Positions 15,414 to 24,305 of a stretch of 51,193 nucleotides of DNA are shown here, in pieces. Origin of the DNA: Pseudomonas sp. GM18 (GTDB taxonomy: Bacteria; Pseudomonadota; Gammaproteobacteria; Pseudomonadales; Pseudomonadaceae); contig NZ_AKJT01000103.1 of assembly GCF_000282195.1 (NCBI RefSeq), forward strand, positions 1-51,193. Direction: 5' to 3'. Each line of letters begins with the position of its first letter. Position 1 is the first letter of the stretch. Below the pieces are notes generated by a model. That model worked only from the letters and a program-made list of their open reading frames with translations, was not told the origin of the DNA and made no database searches. The translations under genes were made by a program, and so were the position numbers.

Positions 15414-18400
15414 ATGGACCGTCTGACACGCATTTTGGCCGCACTGACCCGCTGGGGTCTGGGCCTGTGTGCGTTGGTTTTGGTGTTGATGGCGCTGTTC
15501 GTCAGTCTCGGCCGGGAGCTGACACCGCTGGTGGCCGAATACCGTGCCGACGTCGAAACCAAGGCCAGCGCCGCCTTGGGCATGCCGCTGCACATCGGCG
15601 AACTGGAGGGCAACTGGAGCGGCCTCGCCCCGGTTCTGCTGGCCCATGACGTGATGGTCGGTGAGGGCTCCAATGCCTTGCGCCTGGACAAGGTGCGCGC
15701 GGTGCCGGATCTGTGGGCCAGCCTGCTGGCGCGCGAAATACGCATCGCACATCTGGAGCTCAACGGCCTGAAGATCAGCCTCAAGGAAGGCGAGGATGGT
15801 CATTGGACGCTGGAAGGGTTGCCGGTGCGGCAGGATCAGCCGCTGGACCCGGAGCAGTTGTTCAATCGTATGCAGATGGTCCGGCAATTGTCGGTGCTCG
15901 ACAGCCAGGTGACCTTGCAGCCACTGGATCAGCCGCCGCTGACCCTGACCTACGTTGGCCTCAATCTGAGAACCGGTGTGTCGCGTCAGCGCCTCGACGC
16001 CCGTTTGACTCTGCCTGACGGCCAGCCGGTTGCGATGAGCCTGCGCACCCGTATCCGCGCTAGCCAGTGGCAGGACGGCCAGGTCGAGGCTTACTTGAGC
16101 CTGCCGCAAAGCGATTGGTCGAAATGGTTGCCCGAGCGCCTGACCCAACAATGGAATTTCTCCGAGATCAAGGCCGGTGGCGAGCTCTGGGTGAACTGGA
16201 GCGAGGGCATCCTGCAAAGCGCCGCGATCCGTTTGAATGCGCCGCAACTCAACGGCGCCTACGCCGAGCGCAAGCCGATCCAGATCAACAATCTGGCGCT
16301 TAACGGCTATTTCCAGCGCAGCTCCACAGGCGTGCTGGTGACCCTGGATTCTCTGGCGATGAGCCTGGGTGAAACCCGCTGGGAATCGAAACTGCAATTT
16401 CAACAAACCGCGGCGACCGACGAGACGCCAGAGCTTTTGCATCTGCAAGCCGACCGCATCGACCTCACGCCGCTCACCCCGTTGCTGAACGCCTTGGGGC
16501 CGCTTCCGGAAGGTGTCGCCACGGCCGTCGAGCGGCTCAAGGTCACCGGGGTATTGCGCAACGTGCTGATCGACTTGCGCCCCGCGGCTACCGATGACAG
16601 CAAATTCAGCTTTGCCGCCAATCTGGAACGGGTTGGCTTCGACGCCTATCACGGCGCACCGGCGGCGCGAAACGTCAGTGGCAGTATTAGCGGCGACCTG
16701 GGTCAGGGCGAGTTGCGCATGGACAGCAAGGATTTTTCCCTGCACCTGGACCCGATTTTCGCCAAGCCATGGCAGTACATTCAGGCCAATGCGCGGTTGA
16801 CCTGGAAGCTCGATAAAGAAGGTTTCACCCTGATCGCGCCGTACCTGAAGGTGCTGGGCGAAGAGGGCAAGATTGCTGGCGACTTCCTGATCCGCCTGCA
16901 TTTCGATCACACCCAGGAAGACTACATGGACCTGCGGGTCGGCCTGGTCGACGGCGACGGTCGCTACACCGCCAAGTACCTGCCGGCCGTGTTGAGCCCA
17001 GCGCTGGACGAATGGTTGCGTACGGCGATTCTCAAAGGCGCGGTGGATGAAGGTTTCTTCCAGTACCAGGGTTCGTTGAACCATGGCGCCCTGGAAACGG
17101 CCCGCAGTATCAGCCTGTTTTTCAAGGTTCACGATGCCGAACTGGCGTTTCAGCCGGGTTGGCCGCATGTCAGCAAGGTTAGCGGCGATGTGTTCATCGA
17201 AGACAGCGGCGTGCGGATTCTCGCGAGCAAGGGGCAATTGCTCGACACTCAGGTCAACGACGTCTACGTCAATATTCCCCATGTGCCTGCCGGGCAGAGC
17301 CCCCACCTATTCCTCGATGGCGGGTTCGCTGGCGGGTTGGGCGATGGCCTGAAGATTCTGCAGGAAGCTCCGATCGGCACCGCCGACACCTTTGCTGGCT
17401 GGGAGGGCGAGGGCGATCTGCAAGGCAAGCTCAACCTGGATATCCCGCTGGTCAAAGGTGAGCAACCGAGAATCCTCGTCGACTTCAAGACCGACAAGGC
17501 CCGTTTGAAACTTCGCGAGCCCATCCTGGAACTGACGCAACTCAAGGGCGACTTCCGCTTCGACAGCGCCAAGGGGTTGAGCGGGCAGAAGATCACCGCA
17601 CGAGCGTTCGACAAGCCCGTGACCGCGCAGATTTTTGCCGATGGCAGTGCGGGCAAGCTCAACACTCGGGTCACCGCGTCGGGTCAGGTCGAGGTCAAGA
17701 AGCTCACTGAATGGCTGAACGTCACTCAGCCGCTGCCCGTGTCCGGTGTGGTCCCTTATCAGCTGCAACTGAACCTTGATGGCGCCGACAGCCAATTGAT
17801 AGTCAGCTCCAATCTCAAAGGCGTGGCGGTGGATTTGCCGGCGCCGTTCGGCATGGCGGCGGATGTCGGCCGCGACACCGTGTTCCGCATGACCCTGCAA
17901 GGACCGGAGCGGCGTTACTGGGTCAACTATGGTGAACTGGCGAACTTCACGTTTGCGGCACCGACCGGTAATTTCGTCGACGGTCGCGGTGAGTTGTTTC
18001 TCGGCGGTGGCGATGCTGTGCTGCCTGGCAACAAAGGCCTGCGCGTGCGCGGTGTACTGTCCGAGCTGGATGTGTCTCCCTGGCAGGATCTTGTCAGCAA
18101 GTATGCCGGCCAGGATCCGGGCGGCAGCGCCAAGCAATTGCTCAGCGGCGCGGATTTCAAGGTTGGCAAGCTCAGCGGTTTCGGCACCACCCTTGATGAG
18201 GCGTCGGTGCAGTTGACGCGCAAGCCGGCCGCCTGGGCGCTGCAACTCGACAGTCAGCAGGCCAAGGGCACCGTCGGTATTCCCGATGCGAAAGCCGCAC
18301 CGATTGCGGTCAATCTGCAATACGTACGTTTGCCGGCGCCAGACCCGACGGTGCTGGCCGACGAGAATTCGCCGGACCCGCTGGCCACCGTAGACCCGAC

Positions 18401-19217
18401 GAAGATCCCGGCGCTGGATATCACCATCAATCAGCTGTTCCAGGGCCCGGATCTGGTGGGTGGCTGGCAACTGAAAGTCCGTCCGACCGCCAAGGGCATT
18501 GCCCTTAATACGCTGGATCTGGGCCTCAAGGGCATCTTCCTGCAGGGCAGCGGCGGTTGGGAAGGCACACCCGGCAATTCCAGCAGTTGGTACAAGGGCC
18601 GGGTCAGTGGCAAGAACCTCGCCGACGTGCTCAAGGGCTGGGGTTTTGCGCCGAGCGTCACCAGTGAAGAGTTTCACATGGATGTCGACGGTCGCTGGCC
18701 CGGCTCACCGGCGTGGCTGGCCACCAAGCGCTTCTCCGGCACTCTTGATGCATCGCTCAATAAAGGTCAGTTCGTTGAGGTCGAGGGCAGCGCCCAGGCT
18801 CTACGGGTATTCGGCCTGCTCAACTTCAACTCCATTGGCCGCCGCTTGCGCCTGGACTTTTCCGACCTGTTCGGGAAAGGGCTGAGCTATGACCGGGTCA
18901 AAGGGCTGTTGGTCGCGAGCAACGGGGTCTACGTGACCCGTGAGCCGATCCGGCTGACCGGCCCGTCGAGTAACCTGGAGCTCAACGGCACCCTGGACCT
19001 GGTGGCTGATCAGGTTGATGCCAAGTTGCTGGTGACCTTGCCAGTGACCAACAATCTGCCGATTGCCGCGCTGATCGTCGGTGCACCGGCCGTCGGCGGG
19101 GCGCTGTTCCTGATCGATAAGCTGATCGGTGACCGCGTGGCGCGTTTCGCCAGCGTCGCATACACCGTCAAAGGCCCGTGGAAAGAGCCGAAAATCACCT
19201 TCGACAAGCCTTTTTGA
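15414..19217 (+). CDS. yhdP: YhdP-family AsmA-like envelope protein
   Basis: A 1267-residue protein matching E. coli YhdP (about 1266) in length and position. An N-terminal membrane anchor (about residues 12-33) precedes a very long beta-rich periplasmic region with DUF3971 and AsmA-like C-terminal parts. YhdP belongs to the TamB/YdbH/YhdP group, which bridges the inner and outer membranes and carries phospholipid outward. The ATG at 15414 has GGAG (15400-15403) upstream; a TTG at 15393 would add seven residues. It follows rng by 75 bases. The C-terminus, from about residue 1190, contains a hydrophobic stretch (NNLPIAALIVGAPAVGGALFL). Confidence 0.93.
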   Translation: MDRLTRILAALTRWGLGLCALVLVLMALFVSLGRELTPLVAEYRADVETKASAALGMPLHIGELEGNWSGLAPVLLAHDVMVGEGSNALRLDKVRAVPDLWASLLAREIRIAHLELNGLKISLKEGEDGHWTLEGLPVRQDQPLDPEQLFNRMQMVRQLSVLDSQVTLQPLDQPPLTLTYVGLNLRTGVSRQRLDARLTLPDGQPVAMSLRTRIRASQWQDGQVEAYLSLPQSDWSKWLPERLTQQWNFSEIKAGGELWVNWSEGILQSAAIRLNAPQLNGAYAERKPIQINNLALNGYFQRSSTGVLVTLDSLAMSLGETRWESKLQFQQTAATDETPELLHLQADRIDLTPLTPLLNALGPLPEGVATAVERLKVTGVLRNVLIDLRPAATDDSKFSFAANLERVGFDAYHGAPAARNVSGSISGDLGQGELRMDSKDFSLHLDPIFAKPWQYIQANARLTWKLDKEGFTLIAPYLKVLGEEGKIAGDFLIRLHFDHTQEDYMDLRVGLVDGDGRYTAKYLPAVLSPALDEWLRTAILKGAVDEGFFQYQGSLNHGALETARSISLFFKVHDAELAFQPGWPHVSKVSGDVFIEDSGVRILASKGQLLDTQVNDVYVNIPHVPAGQSPHLFLDGGFAGGLGDGLKILQEAPIGTADTFAGWEGEGDLQGKLNLDIPLVKGEQPRILVDFKTDKARLKLREPILELTQLKGDFRFDSAKGLSGQKITARAFDKPVTAQIFADGSAGKLNTRVTASGQVEVKKLTEWLNVTQPLPVSGVVPYQLQLNLDGADSQLIVSSNLKGVAVDLPAPFGMAADVGRDTVFRMTLQGPERRYWVNYGELANFTFAAPTGNFVDGRGELFLGGGDAVLPGNKGLRVRGVLSELDVSPWQDLVSKYAGQDPGGSAKQLLSGADFKVGKLSGFGTTLDEASVQLTRKPAAWALQLDSQQAKGTVGIPDAKAAPIAVNLQYVRLPAPDPTVLADENSPDPLATVDPTKIPALDITINQLFQGPDLVGGWQLKVRPTAKGIALNTLDLGLKGIFLQGSGGWEGTPGNSSSWYKGRVSGKNLADVLKGWGFAPSVTSEEFHMDVDGRWPGSPAWLATKRFSGTLDASLNKGQFVEVEGSAQALRVFGLLNFNSIGRRLRLDFSDLFGKGLSYDRVKGLLVASNGVYVTREPIRLTGPSSNLELNGTLDLVADQVDAKLLVTLPVTNNLPIAALIVGAPAVGGALFLIDKLIGDRVARFASVAYTVKGPWKEPKITFDKPF

Positions 19218-19263
19218 AAAGCCACTTTCCAGGCCTATGGAGTAGCATGGCCGTAAGTCCCCT

Positions 19264-19339
19264 GTGGGAGCTGCCGCAGGCTGCGATCCTTTGGTTTTGA
19301 AGAACCCGAAATCAAAAGATCGCCTGCGGCAGCTCCTAC
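19264..19339. repeat. REP pair (AAAAGATCGC family), one arm shortened
   Basis: GTGGGAGCTGCCGCAGGC (from 19264) pairs with GCCTGCGGCAGCTCCTAC (to 19339). The right arm lacks a GCAG that the left arm has (GGCTGCGATC against GATCGCC). It lies between yhdP and the nitrilase-family gene, so it interrupts the co-directional cluster. Confidence 0.85.
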
Positions 19340-19372
19340 GGGTATGTGTTGATTCCAGATAAGGAAATGGCC

Positions 19373-20227
19373 ATGTCTGTAGCGGTGATTCAAATGGTCA
19401 GCCAGAGCGACGTGCTGGCCAATCTGGCCCAGGCCCGTCGTCTGCTTGAGCAGGCGGCGTCCGGTGGCGCGCAGCTTGCCGTGCTGCCGGAAAACTTCGC
19501 CGCCATGGGCCGTCGCGACATTGCCGACATCGGCCGCGCCGAAGCCTTGGGTGAAGGCCCGATCCTGCCATGGTTGAAACAGACCGCCCGCGACCTCAAG
19601 TTATGGATAGTGGCCGGCACGTTGCCGCTGCCGCCGGTGGATCAACCGACGGCCAAAGCCCATGCGTGCTCGTTGCTGGTCGATGATCAGGGCGAGACCG
19701 TGGCGCGGTACGACAAGCTGCATCTGTTCGACGTGGACGTGGCGGACAATCGCGGGCGTTATCGCGAGTCCGATGACTATGCTTATGGCAGTGGCGTGGT
19801 GGTCGCCGATACGCCGGTCGGCCGAGTCGGCCTGACGGTGTGTTACGACTTACGATTTCCGGAGCTGTATAGCGAATTGCGTGCTGCCGGCGCGGAGCTG
19901 ATTACCGCTCCGTCGGCCTTTACCGCAGTAACCGGCGCGGCCCATTGGGACGTGCTGATTCGTGCACGGGCCATCGAGACTCAATGTTATGTGCTCGCGG
20001 CCGCCCAGGGTGGTACTCATCCGGGACCACGAGAAACCTATGGTCATGCCGCGATTATCGACCCATGGGGGCGGGTGCTGGCACAACAGGATCAGGGCGA
20101 GGCCGTGCTGCTGGCCGAACGCGACAGCAGCGAACAGGCGTCCATCAGGGCGCGGATGCCGGTGTCCACTCACCGGCGCTTTTTCTCGCAGGGCGCTCAG
20201 CGACCTGCATCAGAACGACGAATTTAA
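19373..20227 (+). CDS. Carbon-nitrogen hydrolase (nitrilase superfamily, Nit-like)
   Basis: A 284-residue amidase of the nitrilase superfamily. The Glu-Lys-Cys triad is intact: Glu40 in LPENFAAMG, Lys115 in YDKLHLFD and Cys157 in LTVCYDLRFPELY. The LHLFDVDV motif fits the Nit1/YbeM branch, whose known members hydrolyse deaminated glutathione; that activity is inferred from the branch. The start at 19373 follows AAGGA (19361-19365); ATG at 19367 is also possible. It sits between yhdP and tldD, a fixed order in pseudomonads, although a REP pair separates it from yhdP. Confidence 0.9.
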   Translation: MSVAVIQMVSQSDVLANLAQARRLLEQAASGGAQLAVLPENFAAMGRRDIADIGRAEALGEGPILPWLKQTARDLKLWIVAGTLPLPPVDQPTAKAHACSLLVDDQGETVARYDKLHLFDVDVADNRGRYRESDDYAYGSGVVVADTPVGRVGLTVCYDLRFPELYSELRAAGAELITAPSAFTAVTGAAHWDVLIRARAIETQCYVLAAAQGGTHPGPRETYGHAAIIDPWGRVLAQQDQGEAVLLAERDSSEQASIRARMPVSTHRRFFSQGAQRPASERRI

Positions 20228-20239
20228 GGCGTAAAGCAT

Positions 20240-21682
20240 ATGAGCGAGTTGTTGTCCTCTGTCAGTGAACACCTCCTGGCGCCCGGCGGCGTAACGATCG
20301 AGAGCCTGCAAGGTGTGCTCGGCGATCTGGCCGGCCCGGGCATCGATGCCGCCGACCTGTACTTCCAAGGGCAGATTTCCGAGTCCTGGGCGCTGGAAGA
20401 CGGGATCGTCAAGGAAGGCAGCTTCAACCTCGACCAGGGTGTCGGCGTGCGTGCGCAATCGGGTGAAAAAACCGGCTTCGCCTACAGTAATGCGATCACC
20501 CTCGAAGCGCTGGGCGCGGCGGCCCGTGCGGCCCGTTCGATCTCCCGGGCTGGGCAGAATGGCACCGTGCAGGCGTTCACCACCCAGGATGTCGCCCAAT
20601 TGTACGGGCCGGACAACCCACTGGAAGTGATGACCCGCGCGGAGAAAGTCGAGCTGCTCAAGCGCATCGATGTGGCGACCCGCGCCCTCGACCCGCGTAT
20701 CCAGCAAGTCACCGTGAGCATGGCCGGGGTCTGGGAGCGGATTCTGATTGCCTCTACCGATGGCGGGCTGGCGGCGGATGTACGGCCGCTGGTGCGTTTC
20801 AACGTCAGCGTGATCGTCGAGCAGAACGGTCGTCGTGAACGCGGCGGTCATGGCGGTGGCGGTCGTACCGACTACCGCTATTTCCTCAGCGAAGACCGCG
20901 CGATGGGCTATGCCCGTGAAGCGTTGCGTCAGGCGCTGGTGAACCTGGAAGCCATCCCGGCGCCGGCCGGTACGTTGCCGGTGGTGTTGGGTTCGGGTTG
21001 GTCCGGCGTGTTGCTGCACGAAGCCGTCGGCCATGGCCTGGAAGGCGATTTCAACCGCAAGGGCAGTTCGGCCTACAGCGGGCGCATGGGCGAGATGGTT
21101 GCATCGAAGCTTTGCACCATCGTCGATGACGGCACCCTCGCCGGGCGCCGAGGTTCGCTGAGCGTCGACGACGAAGGCACGCCGACCGAGTGCACCACAC
21201 TGATCGAAAACGGCGTGCTCAAAGGTTATATGCAGGACAAGCTCAACGCGCGCCTGATGGGTGTGGCCCGCACCGGCAACGGTCGTCGCGAATCCTATGC
21301 GCACCTGCCGATGCCGCGCATGACCAACACTTACATGCTCGGTGGCGAAAGCGACCCGGCGGAAATCATCGCCTCGGTGAAAAAAGGCATCTACTGCGCC
21401 AACCTCGGCGGCGGTCAGGTAGACATCACCAGTGGCAAGTTCGTGTTCTCCACCAGCGAGGCGTACCTGATCGAAGACGGCAAGATTACTGCCCCGGTCA
21501 AAGGCGCGACGTTGATCGGCAACGGGCCGGAAGCCATGAGCCGTGTGTCGATGGTTGGTAACGATCTGGCGCTGGATAGCGGTGTGGGAACGTGTGGCAA
21601 GGATGGGCAGTCGGTGCCGGTGGGTGTCGGGCAGCCAACGCTGAAGATTGATGCGATCACTGTGGGTGGCACAGGCGCCTAA
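20240..21682 (+). CDS. tldD: Metalloprotease TldD
   Basis: TldD, 480 residues, the catalytic half of the TldD/TldE (PmbA) zinc protease. The complex degrades unfolded peptides and, in E. coli, trims the leader of microcin B17 and helps degrade the CcdA antitoxin. The HExxxH zinc motif is at residues 260-265 (HEAVGH), followed by the family's GLEGDFNRKGSSAYSG segment and a third ligand in the Cys-containing C-terminal part. It starts 12 bases after the nitrilase-family gene, so the two are likely co-transcribed. A perfect hairpin follows. The partner pmbA lies 0.7 kb downstream beyond yjgA. Confidence 0.96.
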   Translation: MSELLSSVSEHLLAPGGVTIESLQGVLGDLAGPGIDAADLYFQGQISESWALEDGIVKEGSFNLDQGVGVRAQSGEKTGFAYSNAITLEALGAAARAARSISRAGQNGTVQAFTTQDVAQLYGPDNPLEVMTRAEKVELLKRIDVATRALDPRIQQVTVSMAGVWERILIASTDGGLAADVRPLVRFNVSVIVEQNGRRERGGHGGGGRTDYRYFLSEDRAMGYAREALRQALVNLEAIPAPAGTLPVVLGSGWSGVLLHEAVGHGLEGDFNRKGSSAYSGRMGEMVASKLCTIVDDGTLAGRRGSLSVDDEGTPTECTTLIENGVLKGYMQDKLNARLMGVARTGNGRRESYAHLPMPRMTNTYMLGGESDPAEIIASVKKGIYCANLGGGQVDITSGKFVFSTSEAYLIEDGKITAPVKGATLIGNGPEAMSRVSMVGNDLALDSGVGTCGKDGQSVPVGVGQPTLKIDAITVGGTGA

Positions 21683-21694
21683 GGGATGGAGCTT

Positions 21695-21721
21695 CGGGTG
21701 AGTTGCAAGGCAACTCACCCG
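21695..21721. terminator. Hairpin between convergent tldD and yjgA
   Basis: A perfect 12-bp stem (21695-21706 with 21710-21721) with a three-base loop lies between the two stop codons. There is no T-run on either side, but the position and stability suit a bidirectional 3'-end structure. Confidence 0.65.
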
Positions 21722-21730
21722 ATTCGAGAG

Positions 21731-22255
21731 TTAACGCAAACCGCGTTGAGTCTCGTCCAGCTCACGGATGTACTTGAAGATTTTACGGCTCGAAGCCGGT
21801 GGCTTGTTGGTCGCCAGTTCGTGCTGGGCCTGACGGATCAGGGAGCGCAATTGTTGACGATCGGCCTCCGGGTAATCGACGACGAACTTCTCCAGGACGG
21901 CGTCGTCGCCTGCGATCAAACGATCGCGCCAGCGTTCCAGGCCGTGGAAACGTTCGTTGTACTGCCGGGTGGAGGCATCGAGTTGATCGAGCAGAGTGAG
22001 AATGGCGCCAGTGTCCTGATCGCGCATCAGCTTGCCGATGAACTGAAGGTGCCGTTTACGCGCGATGTTCGCGGTGTGCTTGGGCGCATCGGCCAGTGCC
22101 CGGCGCAAAGCGTCGGTCAACGGCAGTTTTGCCAGCAGGTCAGGCTTGAGTGTTGTAAGGCGCTCGCCGAGGTCAACCAGAGCATGCAGCTCGCGTTTGA
22201 CCTGGGATTTGCTTTTTTCTCCCGTATCGAGGGAGTCGTCGTAAGAATCAACCAT
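21731..22255 (-). CDS. yjgA: Ribosome-associated protein YjgA (DarP, DUF615)
   Basis: A 174-residue DUF615 protein. E. coli YjgA/DarP binds the 50S subunit late in its assembly. Recognisable segments are KSKSQVKRELHALVDLGERL near the N-terminus, RKRHLQFIGKLMRD in the middle and RQQLRSLIRQAQHE near the end; the protein is helical and charged. The ATG at 22255 gives the family N-terminus MVDSYDDS; longer in-frame starts run antisense into pmbA and are rejected. It is encoded opposite to, and between, tldD and pmbA, the same arrangement as in other pseudomonads. Confidence 0.93.
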   Translation of the reverse strand: MVDSYDDSLDTGEKSKSQVKRELHALVDLGERLTTLKPDLLAKLPLTDALRRALADAPKHTANIARKRHLQFIGKLMRDQDTGAILTLLDQLDASTRQYNERFHGLERWRDRLIAGDDAVLEKFVVDYPEADRQQLRSLIRQAQHELATNKPPASSRKIFKYIRELDETQRGLR

Positions 22256-22363
22256 GGTGGCCGTCCGCAAAGAAACGCCGCCATGATAACCAGTCGGGGG
22301 CCGCTTGTCCGGCCCGGTCGCTCGATGACCGTTACCGAAAGCAGAATTTGAGTGGAGAACAGC

Positions 22364-23710
22364 ATGAGTGCAGTTGAAAGCGTCGGCCCACAAGCGTTGC
22401 CGGCACTGCAAGAGCAAGTCGAGCAGATCATTGCTGAAGCCAAGCGCCAGGGCGCCAGTGCCTGTGAAGTGGCGGTGTCGCTGGAGCAGGGCCTGTCGAC
22501 CACGGTGCGTCAGCGGGAAGTCGAAACCGTTGAGTTCAACCGCGACCAGGGCTTTGGCATCACTTTGTATGTAGGGCAGCGCAAAGGCTCGGCCAGCACC
22601 TCGGCCAGTGGCCCGGAAGCGATTCGTGAAACCGTCGCTGCCGCACTCGCGATCGCCAAACACACATCGGAAGATGAAGCCGCGGGCCTGGCGGATGCCG
22701 CGCTGATGGCCAAGGACCTGCAGGATTTCGACCTGTTCCATCAATGGAACATCACCCCGGAGCAAGCCATCGAGCAAGCCCTGGCCTGTGAAGCGGCGGC
22801 ATTTGCCGCCGACAGCCGGATCAAGAATGCCGACGGCACTACCCTCAGCACTCACCAGGGCTGCCGGGTTTACGGCAACAGCCACGGTTTTGTTGGCGGT
22901 TATGCCTCGACCCGGCACAGCCTAAGCTGCGTGATGATTGCCGAAGCCGACGGGCAGATGCAGCGCGATTACTGGTACGACGTGAACCGGCAGGGCAACT
23001 TGCTAGCTTCTCCAGAGAGCATCGGCCAGCGTGCCGCGCAACGGGCGGCGAGCCGCTTGGGCGCGCGCCCGGTGCCGACTTGCGAAGTGCCGGTGCTGTT
23101 TTCCGCGGAACTGGCCGGCGGTTTGTTCGGCAGTTTCCTCTCGGCGATTTCCGGCGGCAGTCTGTATCGCAAATCGTCGTTCCTCGAAGGCACCCTGGGG
23201 CAGAAACTGTTCCCGGAATGGCTGACCATCGATGAACGTCCGCATTTGATGCGTGCTCTGGGCAGTTCGGCCTTCGACGGCGATGGCCTGGCAACCTACG
23301 CCAAGCCGTTTGTGGAGAAGGGTGAACTGGTGTCCTACGTACTTGGTACTTACTCCGGCCGCAAGCTGGGCATGCCGAGCACTGCCAACGCCGGCGGCGT
23401 GCACAACCTGTTCGTCACCCACGGCGACGAAGATCAGGCGGCCTTGCTGCGCCGCATGGGCCGTGGCCTTTTGGTTACTGAGTTGATGGGGCAGGGCCTG
23501 AATATGGTCACTGGCGATTACTCCCGTGGCGCGGCGGGTTTCTGGGTCGAGAACGGCGAAATCCAGTTCGCGGTCCAGGAAGTGACTATTGCCGGCAACA
23601 TGCGCGACATGTTCAAGCAGATCATTGCGGTCGGCAATGACCTGGAATTGCGTAGCAACATTCGCACGGGTTCGGTGTTGATTGAGCGGATGACGGTTGC
23701 GGGTAGCTAA
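22364..23710 (+). CDS. pmbA: Metalloprotease PmbA (TldE)
   Basis: PmbA/TldE, 448 residues, the partner of TldD in the TldD/E protease. It shares the TldD fold but lacks the HExxxH zinc motif, as expected for the regulatory half. Characteristic segments include the REVETVEFNRDQGFGITLYVGQ region near residue 50 and the glycine-rich TELMGQGLNMVTGDYSRGAAGFWVENG near the C-terminus. The ATG at 22364 follows GGAG (22353-22356); a GTG at 22352 is the only longer option. Transcription is divergent from yjgA and ends at a strong terminator. Confidence 0.95.
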   Translation: MSAVESVGPQALPALQEQVEQIIAEAKRQGASACEVAVSLEQGLSTTVRQREVETVEFNRDQGFGITLYVGQRKGSASTSASGPEAIRETVAAALAIAKHTSEDEAAGLADAALMAKDLQDFDLFHQWNITPEQAIEQALACEAAAFAADSRIKNADGTTLSTHQGCRVYGNSHGFVGGYASTRHSLSCVMIAEADGQMQRDYWYDVNRQGNLLASPESIGQRAAQRAASRLGARPVPTCEVPVLFSAELAGGLFGSFLSAISGGSLYRKSSFLEGTLGQKLFPEWLTIDERPHLMRALGSSAFDGDGLATYAKPFVEKGELVSYVLGTYSGRKLGMPSTANAGGVHNLFVTHGDEDQAALLRRMGRGLLVTELMGQGLNMVTGDYSRGAAGFWVENGEIQFAVQEVTIAGNMRDMFKQIIAVGNDLELRSNIRTGSVLIERMTVAGS

Positions 23711-23724
23711 ACTTCGACCGCTGT

Positions 23725-23761
23725 AAAAAAGCGCGCCACCCAATCGGGTGGCGTTTTTTTT
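23725..23761 (+). terminator. Intrinsic terminator after pmbA
   Basis: Stem CGCCACCC (23734-23741) with GGGTGGCG (23746-23753), a four-base loop, and a run of eight T's immediately after. An A-run before it makes it potentially bidirectional. Confidence 0.92.
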
Positions 23762-23766
23762 GGGGG

Positions 23767-23838
23767 GATCAAAAGATCGCAGCTTTCGGCGGCACCCACA
23801 GGCGCGTAGGAGCTGCCGAAGGCTGCGATCTTTTGATC
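23767..23838. repeat. REP pair (AAAAGATCGCAG family)
   Basis: Inverted arms start with GATCAAAAGATCGCAG at 23767 and end with the complementary CTGCGATCTTTTGATC at 23838. The left arm has a few changes against the copy at 4768. It lies between the pmbA terminator and the Fur-box region of fagA. Confidence 0.88.
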
Positions 23839-23857
23839 TTTATCCGCGCACTTGTTT

Positions 23858-23872
23858 TGGTTCTCATTATCA
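23858..23872. promoter_or_regulatory. Candidate Fur box 1 upstream of fagA
   Basis: Read as a 7-1-7 site, TGGTTCT-C-ATTATCA matches TGATAAT-N-ATTATCA at 11 of 14 positions, with a perfect right half. It lies about 40-50 bases before the fagA start. Fur control of the fagA-fumC-orfX-sodA operon is established in P. aeruginosa. Confidence 0.6.
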
Positions 23873-23874
23873 TC

Positions 23875-23889
23875 TAATAATAAATCTCA
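23875..23889. promoter_or_regulatory. Candidate Fur box 2 upstream of fagA
   Basis: TAATAAT-A-AATCTCA matches the 7-1-7 Fur consensus at 11 of 14 positions. It starts 17 bases after box 1, so two Fur dimers could bind side by side over the promoter. The region is unusually AT-rich for this genome. Confidence 0.6.
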
Positions 23890-23909
23890 TTACCGAATGA
23901 GCCCGGATT

Positions 23910-24305
23910 ATGAGTTCTGCCTTGCACGAGCAGCCTTACCTCGAAAGCTGGCGCTGGATGAGTCGCCAGATCCGATGTGCCATGGACCCCGACGAGCCGC
24001 GCCTGATCGAACATTACCTGGCCGAAGGCCGGTATCTGGCCTGTTGTACGGCGACCTCACCCTGGACCATCGCCGAAACCTCCTTCCGTTTATTGCTCGA
24101 CACCGCTGCTGACGTCGCGCTGCCGTGGCACTGGCGGACCTACTGCCTGGATCAGGCCTGGCGTCCGTTGCGTGATCTGGAACGCCTCTCCCTCTGCAAG
24201 TGCCGCCTCAAGCGCTGGCAACGCTACACCTGGCAACTGGCGACCTGCGAGTTGCAACCCTCGATTCCTCTCATAGAACTGGTGCAAGGATTCCCCGATG
24301 AGTAA
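23910..24305 (+). CDS. fagA: FagA, Fur-associated protein of unknown function
   Basis: A 131-residue protein, first gene of the iron-regulated fagA-fumC-orfX-sodA operon. No enzymatic domain is recognisable. It has no signal peptide or membrane segment and is rich in Trp, Arg and Cys. Seven cysteines include a SLCKCRLKRW cluster near residue 94, and a WHWRTYCLDQAWRPLRDLERL segment precedes it; metal or haem binding is conceivable but unproven. Its last 8 bases overlap fumC, so translation is coupled. Two candidate Fur boxes lie just upstream. Identity rests mainly on operon order and a match to the known Pseudomonas arrangement. Confidence 0.85.
   Translation: MSSALHEQPYLESWRWMSRQIRCAMDPDEPRLIEHYLAEGRYLACCTATSPWTIAETSFRLLLDTAADVALPWHWRTYCLDQAWRPLRDLERLSLCKCRLKRWQRYTWQLATCELQPSIPLIELVQGFPDE

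Noticed and set aside
14517..17306. 929-codon minus-strand frame opposite rng and yhdP
   Set aside because: Same antisense artefact; it crosses two genes and their gap, without a ribosome-binding site or a family match.
20210..21718. 502-codon minus-strand frame opposite tldD
   Set aside because: Antisense shadow; tldD carries the HEAVGH zinc motif and is clearly the coding strand.
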